From assembly GCA_024224995.1 (NCBI GenBank), contig JAAENB010001112.1, forward strand, positions 1 through 54,587: 54,587 bases of DNA. Direction: 5' to 3'. Under the pieces are notes generated by a model. It was not told the DNA's origin and did not search any database. It saw only the letters and a program-made list of their open reading frames with translations. This document shows, piece after piece, positions 47,772 to 54,587 of this stretch. The position numbers and the translations under genes are program-made. This DNA comes from a bacterium. GTDB taxonomy: Bacteria > Spirochaetota > UBA4802 > UBA5550. How positions within the stretch are numbered: position 1 is the stretch's first letter; each line of letters opens with the position of its first letter.

Positions 47772-47799
47772 ATCATAAAAAAAGCTGTTTTTTTGTCAA
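47772..47799 (-). promoter_or_regulatory. near-consensus promoter for tRNA-Thr and the rpmG-rpoC unit
   Basis: On the minus strand: TTGACA (47799-47794), a 16-base spacer of A-tract, CAGC and T-tract, then TATGAT (47777-47772). Predicted initiation is about eight bases before the tRNA 5' end. It matches the sigma70 consensus at 11 of 12 positions. Confidence 0.8.
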
Positions 47800-47942
47800 C
47801 GAAATTTTATTAATATGATACAAATGGTCCTGGTTTTCCATTATTTTTTGAAAAAATAAATAAAAAATCCCTCATGAACAGGTTTTTTATATATATTATT
47901 CTTGTAACAATAACTTATGCGGATACTCAAAAACGTACTAAC

Positions 47943-48815
47943 ATGAATAAAAAAAAGATCTTCTATATAATTATCGCACTAATTCTTGTTGTTAATTGTT
48001 CCTGTTCCGGTACCGGCAAGGCTCGTAAAAAGATTTCCCGGGCCAGGGGGCCTAAAGAATTAAAAATTGCTACTTATAATGTGCATTTCTTTGCCGCGGG
48101 CGCGCCCGGTGTGAGGAATACCATCAGGAAGATTAAGCCCGATATAATTGGTCTCCAGGAAGTGCTGGTTAATAGCAAGGGGTATGATTATTCCAAAGGC
48201 CTGGCCCGGTCGCTTGGCTATTACCGGGTTTCCAGCGCTCCTTATGTCTCTTTCCGGAGGAGTAAAACCAAATGGGTTCTTTCTTTTTTGAGCCGGTACC
48301 CTGTTATTAAAAAAGATGAAAAAAGACTCGGGAAATACCGGAGAGCTCTCAGGGTTTACGTGAAGATCAACAATAAAAAAGTAGCTTTTGTTACGGTCCA
48401 TCTCTCGCCTTTTGTCTGGAAGAGCAAGTCTGTTATTTCCGCAAATATCAAACGCGCCAAAATGAGACGGCAGGAAATTGTTGATCTTGTTGACTGGATC
48501 GATTCTCCCGATTGTCCAACTGTTGTTCTTGGAGATTTTAATATACTGCCCGACATGGATGATAAGCTGATAATGCTGCGGAATGGCTACTTTGACGCAG
48601 ACAGCAACTTTTTTGAAAGCAGAAAAGGTACATTTCCCTTGAAGAAAAGTGCCGTTAGAAAACTTAAAAGCGCTTTTCCCGATTTCCTGGTCCCGGAAGT
48701 TTTAACCCTGGATTATATTTTCACCAAAGGAGCCGTTTCCACTATCTCCACCAGGGTAGTTCCCTCTCGTGCCTCAGACCACTACCCTCTCATCGCCAGG
48801 GTAAAAATCAAATAG
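47943..48815 (+). CDS. endonuclease/exonuclease/phosphatase family lipoprotein
   Basis: This is a metal-dependent phosphodiesterase-fold protein. All core motifs are present: IATYNVHFF, IIGLQEV (metal-binding Glu), VTVHLSP, VVLGDFNI and ASDHYPL (final Asp-His pair). It could cleave nucleic acids, sugar phosphates or phospholipids; the substrate cannot be told. The ATG at 47943 gives a lipoprotein signal (MNKKKIFYIIIALILVVNCSC); an upstream ATG at 47874 is in frame. Neither has a strong ribosome site. The product should be anchored in the envelope. It is convergent with rlpA. Confidence 0.85.
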   Translation: MNKKKIFYIIIALILVVNCSCSGTGKARKKISRARGPKELKIATYNVHFFAAGAPGVRNTIRKIKPDIIGLQEVLVNSKGYDYSKGLARSLGYYRVSSAPYVSFRRSKTKWVLSFLSRYPVIKKDEKRLGKYRRALRVYVKINNKKVAFVTVHLSPFVWKSKSVISANIKRAKMRRQEIVDLVDWIDSPDCPTVVLGDFNILPDMDDKLIMLRNGYFDADSNFFESRKGTFPLKKSAVRKLKSAFPDFLVPEVLTLDYIFTKGAVSTISTRVVPSRASDHYPLIARVKIK

Positions 48816-49093
48816 AGGTCTCCCTTCTTTACCGATCACCTCTCAAGAAACTTCTTTTTAAATAGGGCCGGTTTCCGGGAAGAGATGAACTTGAATTTTA
48901 CCCTTTCGCAGGGCTCACACCCCTCTCCTCGGAATCTCCATAGCCCTGGCCTGAAATCAGCCAGTAAAGGCGTTGCACTGCAACGTCTCTCAGAACCAAC
49001 CCTTTGCCCGGAGCATCTTCGCAAAACAGACCCCGGTATCAACACAGTTTCTGATCTATTTTTTCCCCGTTCGACGGGGTCAGCTGCTCTTAA
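48816..49093. other. convergent intergenic region with repeats
   Basis: No gene is seen. It has a CTCTCAAGAAACT...TTTTTAAATAGGGCCGG element (48841-48875) matching 3664-3695, and copy C of the dispersed repeat (49042-49096). No standard terminator is visible for either flanking gene. Confidence 0.6.
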
Positions 49094-49096
49094 CTA
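49042..49096 (-). repeat. dispersed intergenic repeat, copy C
   Basis: Minus strand: TTAAGAGCAGCTGA, hairpin CCCCGT-CGA-ACGGGG (49065-49079), A-tract, ATAGATCAGAAACTGT. It has the same order as copies A and B but is shorter on the far side. It abuts the rlpA stop. Confidence 0.7.
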
Positions 49097-50155
49097 GTTC
49101 CTTCCGCTTACTACGAACGAAGGGATATTTTCATCGGCAAGGAGCCGTTTTGTCCGCCTGGCCGCGTTTTTACTTCCGAATCCTTTGACCCGGACTTTAT
49201 ACAGATCTTCATCATTGACAATTATTACTGAGTTTCCTGTTAAGTCCTCAAGTCTCCTTTTCAGGTTCCGGGCATTTACTTTTGAGTAAAAAGCCCCTGC
49301 CTGTAGTAAATAATTATCACGGTCACTTTCCATATATTCTTCATCATTGGAGGTATCATTCACTACCGGTGTTACATTCCGGCTATTATAGCTGTCGTCG
49401 TAGCGCTTTTCCCTCTTATTAACAGCTCTTTCCTCTCCTTTTTTTATTACCGTAATCCCCACCAGGACCTCTCCGTTCTTAAGAAATCCCAGTCCTTTTG
49501 CCGCGTTATAGGATAGATCAATAATCCGTTTTCCATAATACGGCCCCCGGTCATTGATCCGGGCCTTAACAATCTTGCCGTTCTTAAGGTTCTTTATCTC
49601 TACAATGGTCCCAAAGGGGAGACTTTTATGAGCAGCGGTATATTTATACATATTAAACCGCTCTCCCGATGCTGTCACCTTCCCATGAAACTCTCTTCCA
49701 TACCATGATGCCAGCCCTTTCTGATAAAACCGCTCTTCTCTTGAACGAGGTTCCCGGCTATTCCGGCTTGCCCGAACTGAAGATTCGTTATACTCCGGCT
49801 CATCATAAGTATTTCGATCGCCTCTAGCGCTTCTTCTATCGTTATAGTCATTATTATCTCTTCGGCTGTCACTATCCCGGCTGTTCTGAGCGTACCGGTC
49901 TGTTTCCTCAAAACCGTCCTTAGCTTTGTTTTCGGGCTCTCTTATATCATCGCCGAAATTGTTTGATTCATCTTTATACCCGGCTTCGTTAACATAAGCG
50001 GTATCATCCGCGCCTTCTCGCGCCGTATCCTGTCCATACAGATCACCGCTGTCATTCCCTCTGGCCTGAGCCCTTCCTGATGTACAGCTAACCGCCAGCA
50101 GGAATACTAATAAGCAGCCTATTGTAAGGAGCACTCTTCTTAAAAAACTATCCAT
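49094..50155 (-). CDS. rlpA: RlpA-like lipoprotein with SPOR domain
   Basis: This is a predicted outer-membrane lipoprotein lytic transglycosylase acting on denuded peptidoglycan. The lipobox LAVSC ends at Cys24. Residues about 30-145 are a disordered Asp/Arg/Asn-rich linker. The double-psi barrel covers about 147-237 and keeps His176 (YTAAHKSLPFGT) and Asp202 (RINDRGPY), the residues matching the E. coli RlpA catalytic pair. A SPOR domain (about 280-350, YLLQAGAFYSKVNARNLKRRL) should target denuded glycan at division sites. Length is about that of E. coli RlpA (362). Confidence 0.9.
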   Translation of the reverse strand: MDSFLRRVLLTIGCLLVFLLAVSCTSGRAQARGNDSGDLYGQDTAREGADDTAYVNEAGYKDESNNFGDDIREPENKAKDGFEETDRYAQNSRDSDSRRDNNDYNDRRSARGDRNTYDEPEYNESSVRASRNSREPRSREERFYQKGLASWYGREFHGKVTASGERFNMYKYTAAHKSLPFGTIVEIKNLKNGKIVKARINDRGPYYGKRIIDLSYNAAKGLGFLKNGEVLVGITVIKKGEERAVNKREKRYDDSYNSRNVTPVVNDTSNDEEYMESDRDNYLLQAGAFYSKVNARNLKRRLEDLTGNSVIIVNDEDLYKVRVKGFGSKNAARRTKRLLADENIPSFVVSGRN

Positions 50156-50327
50156 CTTATACCTCCAACATACTTCGTATCTTCTAAAAAATATCTTTTT
50201 TTTTGATCAGATATCGTTTTACCTATTTATATATGAATCATATCGGTATTATGTCTTAAACTCTTAAGTTTATTTTAGTATTTATACTTTATTTTTGTTT
50301 AGTTTTCATGAAATGCTTAAAATTAAT

Positions 50328-50357
50328 TTGACACCGCCAGAGCAGTATCTATTAAAT
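50328..50357 (+). promoter_or_regulatory. possible promoter for the DegT-queD unit
   Basis: TTGACA (50328-50333), an 18-base spacer, TTAAAT (50352-50357). The -35 is perfect, the -10 weak (4 of 6). It lies about 70 bases before the ATG at 50426, with a CCCCC/GGGGG palindrome between. Confidence 0.4.
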
Positions 50358-50425
50358 TGTTTTTGCTTTCCCCCCAACCCCCAAAGGGGGCGTAAGAAAA
50401 AAATTAGAAAAATAAAGGAATAACC

Positions 50426-51460
50426 ATGAAAATAGTATCAACCAAACCGACTATAACCAGGAAAGAACTGGAAGGAGTTCTGGACCGTCTTATTAATAAC
50501 GAACTCATCACCGGAGGACCGGTAAAAAACCTTGAAGGGAATTTCTCAAGCCTCTGTGAATTAAAATACTCCCTGGCGACAAATTCCGTTACATCTGCCT
50601 ATCATCTTATTTTTCACTCTCTCCAGCTGGATAACACCAGTGAAGTTATTATACCGTCATTTATGGGCCAGGCTCCCTTAAGCGCTCTTTCCGCATTGGG
50701 AGCAAAACCGGTTCTTGTAGACAATGATGAAAACTCTTTATTTCCTTCGATTGACGCCATAAAAGAAAAAATTACCGAAAATACCAGGGCCATAGTAATC
50801 AATCATACATTCGGCTTTCATTTTGATATTGACACTCTTGAGGAGATCAAAATTCCAATAATCGAAGATATTTCCCATGCTGTTGGAACGGAAAATAACG
50901 AGGTTCCCGTGGGGAAAAAAAGCACTTTTACCGTTATATCTTTTGCCCCGTCAATGATAATCACCACTGGAAACGGGGGCATGGTATTGACCAATAACTC
51001 GAAATACTACTCTTCAATGAGAGACATGCGCGGGAGCAGGCCGGACCAGCTCAGCATGGACTACACCATGACCGATATCCAGGCTGCAATGGGCATATCC
51101 CAGCTGTCAAAACTGAAAGACTTTATTAAAAGAAGACGAAATATCGCGAAGGTATACAGTGACGCTTTAAAAATAACCCCGCATAAAGCCTTAATCCCAT
51201 ATAGTGAGCAATTCTCATACCAGTCATTCCCGGTCATCTTCGATACTCCTTCGGATAAAGCGATAAAATACTGGAAAAAGAACGGGGTTGAGATAGTTAA
51301 CCCGGTGGAATTTCCGCTCCATGTTCTCATGGGAGAACGAGGGGTCAATTTTCCCAATACCGACCGCCTGTCGAAAAAAATATTTACGATCCCTCTTTAT
51401 CCTACACTTACGAAAAAAGAGATTGAAAAAATATCCAGGACACTTTCAAGTTTTATATAA
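50426..51460 (+). CDS. DegT/DnrJ/EryC1/StrS-family protein lacking the PLP lysine
   Basis: This 344-residue fold-type I aminotransferase-like protein belongs to the sugar aminotransferase family. The N-terminal ITGGPVKNLEGNFSSL, the Asp that would contact the PLP pyridine nitrogen (Asp148 in IEDISHAVG) and the C-terminal small domain are present. In the usual SFHP-x-K-x-ITTGEGG motif the sequence reads SFAPSMIITTGNGG: Met177 stands where the Schiff-base lysine should be, and Glu is replaced by Asn. It therefore cannot be a standard aminotransferase. It may be a dehydratase-like or binding protein (ColD replaces this Lys with His) or a pseudoenzyme. A queD-like gene follows after 40 bases. Confidence 0.85.
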   Translation: MKIVSTKPTITRKELEGVLDRLINNELITGGPVKNLEGNFSSLCELKYSLATNSVTSAYHLIFHSLQLDNTSEVIIPSFMGQAPLSALSALGAKPVLVDNDENSLFPSIDAIKEKITENTRAIVINHTFGFHFDIDTLEEIKIPIIEDISHAVGTENNEVPVGKKSTFTVISFAPSMIITTGNGGMVLTNNSKYYSSMRDMRGSRPDQLSMDYTMTDIQAAMGISQLSKLKDFIKRRRNIAKVYSDALKITPHKALIPYSEQFSYQSFPVIFDTPSDKAIKYWKKNGVEIVNPVEFPLHVLMGERGVNFPNTDRLSKKIFTIPLYPTLTKKEIEKISRTLSSFI

Positions 51461-51500
51461 GACTAATATAAAACTTCATTATTTTTTAAGAGGAACGATA

Positions 51501-51875
51501 ATGTATATATTAACAATAGAAGATCATTTTGCTTCAGCGCACCAATTACGCGGTTACCAGGGAAAATGCGAAAACCTTCACGGGCATAACTGGAAAGTCG
51601 TTTTAAGTGTAAAAGGGACCAAACTTGACCCCATAGGACTGCTCATTGACTTTAAAGACCTTAAAACAATCCTTAAATCGACCCTGGATGAGCTTGACCA
51701 CAAAAACATTAACGAAACTCCGCCCTTTACCGACATTAATCCAAGTTCTGAAAATATCGCGCAATATCTTTCGGAAAAAATTGGAAAAATATTTTCAGCA
51801 GATTATCCTCATGTTGAAATAGAATCGGTTACGGTCTGGGAATCACATACGGCACGCTGTAAATATATTCCATAA
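51501..51875 (+). CDS. queD: 6-carboxy-tetrahydropterin synthase / PTPS family (QueD-like)
   Basis: This small zinc enzyme uses dihydroneopterin triphosphate, most often for queuosine precursor synthesis. It has 124 residues. Zinc histidines are in FASAHQL and NLHGHNW; the catalytic Cys is in KCENLHGH. Asp-His (ELDHKNINE) and Glu (WESHTARCKY) complete the active site. AAGAGGA lies about six bases before the ATG at 51501. An in-frame open stretch begins earlier, inside the preceding gene, but lacks support. QueD versus other PTPS activities cannot be settled here. Confidence 0.85.
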   Translation: MYILTIEDHFASAHQLRGYQGKCENLHGHNWKVVLSVKGTKLDPIGLLIDFKDLKTILKSTLDELDHKNINETPPFTDINPSSENIAQYLSEKIGKIFSADYPHVEIESVTVWESHTARCKYIP

Positions 51876-51905
51876 AAAAAGGGTGCCAAAAAAGCACCCT
51901 TTTTA
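51874..51905. terminator. bidirectional terminator between queD and response regulator
   Basis: A GGGTGC/GCACCC stem is extended by A/T pairs, with an A-run on the left and a T-run on the right. It can end transcripts from both convergent genes. Confidence 0.85.
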
Positions 51906-51925
51906 AAAATAAAATTACCGGTTTT

Positions 51926-52282
51926 TTACCGTGATGAGAGCACCTCTTGTATTTTATCTTTTAATTCCTGTAGATTAGATGATTTCGTTACGTATGCATC
52001 AGCGGTCCATGTCATAAAATTACTTTTATAGTCGGAATAAGCAGTATAAATAATAATTGGTATCTTTTTATCCCGTGAAAGAATCTTGCCTAAAGCCTCA
52101 ATCCCATCCATTTCCGGCATCCTAATATCCATGATAACAAGATCATACTTGTTGCTCTTAACCATATCGACCGCTTCTTTGCCGTTAGATGCCTGGTCAA
52201 CCTCATACCCTTCATCTTCCAGCTCAACAGCATATAATTCCCGCTGGTGCTGCTCATCTTCAACAATTAATAACCTGCTCAC
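51926..52282 (-). CDS. single-domain response regulator (CheY-like)
   Basis: This 118-residue receiver domain has no output domain. The phospho-acceptor is Asp52 in VIMDIRMPEMDG; the acidic pocket is Glu8/Asp9, and the conserved Thr and Lys are in IYTAYSDY and AYVTKSS. The GTG start is preceded by AAGGAGG. It lies 136 bases downstream of a histidine kinase on the same strand and is probably its partner. Confidence 0.9.
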   Translation of the reverse strand: MSRLLIVEDEQHQRELYAVELEDEGYEVDQASNGKEAVDMVKSNKYDLVIMDIRMPEMDGIEALGKILSRDKKIPIIIYTAYSDYKSNFMTWTADAYVTKSSNLQELKDKIQEVLSSR

Positions 52283-52390
52283 TGCGGTCCTCCTTGAATA
52301 TTATTATAAATATCCCTATATCATTTATTATTCCAATTATTATATAATAATTCAACTCTTTTTTATATTATTACCCGCAATAACATAAAA

Positions 52391-52406
52391 TTTACCGAAC
52401 GGTAAA
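52391..52406. repeat. short palindrome after histidine kinase gene
   Basis: TTTACCGAACGGTAAA has seven-base arms. On the minus strand it is followed by TTTTATG, so it may be a weak terminator between kinase and regulator, or a protein-binding site. Confidence 0.4.
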
Positions 52407-52418
52407 ATAAACACGCCC

Positions 52419-54464
52419 TTACTTCGGGAATGGCAGGTTAATACAAAACTCAACTCCCGCTTTCTCCCTGTTTTTTACATCAATTGACCCGTTATGATCT
52501 TTTATGATCCGCTTAACATTAGCAAGCCCCAGGCCAACACCGGTTACCTTTTTGGTAAAAAAAGGTTCAAATATTATTTTTGGATCAGCTTCATCAATCC
52601 CGGTTCCCGTATCTTTCACCCGGATTCTCACCCCGGTCTCATCGTTTTCGGTAGAAATCTCAATTGCTCCTCCCGGCGGGGTCACATCAATGGAATTTTG
52701 AAGAAGATTGAGCATAACCTGCTTCATCTGGTTAAAATCCGATTTTACCAGGGGAATATTTTTGTTAAAATCAGTCTCTACATTGATCTTTCGTTCGAGA
52801 AGTAAATTTTTCAACAGGTCTACCGTATCTTTAATTATATCATTGATATTATTAAATTCTTCAATATATTTTGTTGGTTTCGTAAAATCCATAACATTGG
52901 ATAGTATTTTTTCCAGGCGTTCGGATTCTTTTAAAATAATTGATGCCGATTTGTTTACGCCCGGGTTATTCATAGTAGTTCCCTTTGATAATTGGATAAT
53001 TCTCCGGGAATACCCTCCCATTGTTACCAGGGGATTTCGTATCTCATGGGCAATATGAGCCGCTATTCTTCCCACAGCAGCCATTTTCTCCGATTCAACA
53101 ATGGCATTCTGTCTTTCCGCAAGCCGTCTCATTTCTTTTTTTACCGAAACCAGGTTATTGTAACTCTCAATAGAAAGGGCTGCCTGTGAAGCAAAAATTG
53201 CCAGCAGCTCAATACTCTCATTACCAATAGCAACCTGGTTAAACTTATTGTCCGCTATTATAATTCCTATAGCCTTATTTACCGCGATGATGGGAACAAT
53301 AACAAACTCCTTAACATCCATGAGATGCCGGATATCATCATCAATATTTTCATCATTATTTGAATCATAAATATGGATATTTTCTTTTCTTATTAATGAT
53401 TGTATGAAAATATTATTACAGCCCAGGGGAAATTTAGTACTGAGAACCGTTTCCAGAAGGACCTCGCCGCTCCCGTCTCTTCCAACATCATCATCTACAA
53501 ATGCCTTAAAGGAAGGAGCCGAACGCCAGATCTCAATAGCCTCATCAAATGAATCAGGGCCAACAGCCATTTTTCCTGCCAGAAATTCGTCATTTTCATT
53601 GAGAAAAAGCATGGCCCTGTTAAACCCGAGACCCGAACCCGATGTTACCCCGGTTAGAATTGTATAGAGGAGCCGTTCAATTTCAATATCTCTTTTAATG
53701 GATTTTGATATCTGGCTCATCAAGGATATCTGGTAATCCTTTCTTAACTTACTGGTTACATCATCGATAATTAAAACAACCTGTCTTCGTCCCTGGACGA
53801 TTATATTTGATATTTTGATATCGGCAATAATAGATATCTTGTTTACCGACAGGAGGTGAATCTTCTCAAGCACAACCGATTTTTCCTGGGTCTTTGCCTG
53901 GGAAACCCCTCCTTTGAGCCGGGCATTAACAAAATAAAAGATATCCTCTATATTTTTCCCTTCCAGGTCCGCCTGAACAAACTGGAATTTTTTACTAAAG
54001 CCGTCATTCGCGAAAACCACCTTTTCCGTGTCATCAAGCACAATAAAATAGGAATTAATAGAACAGATAAGGCTGTTGTAAAATTCATGAAAGGCGTCTA
54101 TTTCATTCTTTTGTGTCGATACGATATTATCCAGGTGTTTTCCCACTATAACCAGGTCTTCATAAATACCCGTAAGATGATCATTACCATTCAGTTCTTT
54201 TTCCTGGATAATAAACTTGCCCTTTTTAAAGTCCGAAAGCAGGTCCCTGACCTTTTTAACTCTTTGAATATACGAATACCGCGAACCCACAAGCATGAAA
54301 GCCCGGATTAATAAAAGGACAAAAGCCCCTCCCAGGATATAATACACCCATAAATCTCCCAGGCTCTTATAGTTACGGGCGACAAAAAAGAAATATACCG
54401 AAACAAGAACGTCCGGCATAAAATACGCCACTTTTCTTAAAATCATTTCTTTATTTATAATCAT
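52419..54464 (-). CDS. membrane sensor histidine kinase (TM-PAS-GAF-HisKA-HATPase)
   Basis: This 681-residue kinase is probably the sensor for the response regulator downstream. Two membrane segments lie at about 14-29 and 38-60, then a HAMP-like or helical stretch, a PAS domain (about 125-245), a GAF domain (about 255-435), a HisKA dimerisation helix with the phospho-acceptor His473 (IAHEIRNPLV), and a HATPase domain (N-box LLQNSID with Asn590, DTGTGID at 618-624, TGVGLGL at 641-647). The NtrB-like H-box is visible. The short periplasmic loop suggests sensing through PAS/GAF rather than outside. The gene is complete; the last 123 bases of the window hold only its AT-rich upstream region. Confidence 0.93.
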   Translation of the reverse strand: MIINKEMILRKVAYFMPDVLVSVYFFFVARNYKSLGDLWVYYILGGAFVLLLIRAFMLVGSRYSYIQRVKKVRDLLSDFKKGKFIIQEKELNGNDHLTGIYEDLVIVGKHLDNIVSTQKNEIDAFHEFYNSLICSINSYFIVLDDTEKVVFANDGFSKKFQFVQADLEGKNIEDIFYFVNARLKGGVSQAKTQEKSVVLEKIHLLSVNKISIIADIKISNIIVQGRRQVVLIIDDVTSKLRKDYQISLMSQISKSIKRDIEIERLLYTILTGVTSGSGLGFNRAMLFLNENDEFLAGKMAVGPDSFDEAIEIWRSAPSFKAFVDDDVGRDGSGEVLLETVLSTKFPLGCNNIFIQSLIRKENIHIYDSNNDENIDDDIRHLMDVKEFVIVPIIAVNKAIGIIIADNKFNQVAIGNESIELLAIFASQAALSIESYNNLVSVKKEMRRLAERQNAIVESEKMAAVGRIAAHIAHEIRNPLVTMGGYSRRIIQLSKGTTMNNPGVNKSASIILKESERLEKILSNVMDFTKPTKYIEEFNNINDIIKDTVDLLKNLLLERKINVETDFNKNIPLVKSDFNQMKQVMLNLLQNSIDVTPPGGAIEISTENDETGVRIRVKDTGTGIDEADPKIIFEPFFTKKVTGVGLGLANVKRIIKDHNGSIDVKNREKAGVEFCINLPFPK

Positions 54465-54587
54465 AGTTGTTCTTAATTTAATACATATTTCTAATAGTAT
54501 TGTACAGGATAATCCAGTATAGAAAATTATTATTGATATATTTAGCCCTTTATTTCAACCTGTTTTTTTGAAAAAGAAAAAAAATCG

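Noticed and set aside
51321..51500. Longer N-terminus for the queD-like gene
   Set aside because: It would overlap the DegT-family gene, has no ribosome site, and the family begins at the ATG at 51501, which has AAGAGGA upstream.

Overview
The window reads as chromosomal DNA from a diderm bacterium, most probably a spirochaete (my estimate is about 0.65). Three things point that way. RpoB has Asn at the position equivalent to E. coli Ser531, the residue associated with natural rifampicin resistance in Treponema and Borrelia. A DUF2225 gene overlaps truA. The ribosomal and transcription genes resemble spirochaete relatives, and adk and map are missing from the spc block. Lipoproteins, an outer-membrane barrel protein and RlpA show an outer membrane. 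No genome comparison was possible here.

Left accessory region (1 to about 16.2 kb). It holds pabB translationally coupled to an unusual long SppA protease with a barrel-like N-terminus; a 64-residue Cys-rich protein; an acyl carrier protein next to a 741-residue protein made of two ketosynthase domains, the second catalytically degenerate; a Septu anti-phage locus (ptuA, ptuB) bracketed by 44-bp near-identical inverted repeats; an unknown gene that appears to have a leaderless promoter; a lipoprotein/barrel pair; truA with a DUF2225 gene; and a secreted helical protein. The spaces between these genes carry several families of short palindromic repeats, two of them with compensatory stem changes.

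Central block (16.27 to 47.46 kb). Everything lies on the minus strand. In transcription order: tRNA-Thr(GGT), rpmG, secE, nusG, rplK, rplA, rplJ, rplL, rpoB, rpoC, rpsL, rpsG, fusA, tuf, rpsJ, rplC, rplD, rplW, rplB, rpsS, rplV, rpsC, rplP, rpmC, rpsQ, rplN, rplX, rplE, rpsN, rpsH, rplF, rplR, rpsE, rpmD, rplO, secY, infA, rpmJ, rpsM, rpsK, rpsD, rpoA, rplQ. The rif, str, S10, spc and alpha operons are therefore contiguous. A near-consensus promoter lies just upstream of the tRNA. Several of the wider gaps in the block contain strong stem-loops that may be terminators, attenuators or processing sites.

Right region (47.8 to 54.6 kb). It holds a secreted endonuclease/exonuclease/phosphatase-family lipoprotein, an RlpA-type lipoprotein with a SPOR domain, a DegT-family protein whose PLP-binding lysine is replaced by methionine and which is followed by a QueD/PTPS-family gene, and a two-component pair (membrane PAS-GAF histidine kinase and single-domain response regulator).

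The items most worth follow-up are the fused KS/KS-like protein with its ACP, the inverted-repeat-bounded Septu cassette, the SppA fusion, the lysine-less DegT protein, and the stem-loops in the ribosomal gaps.
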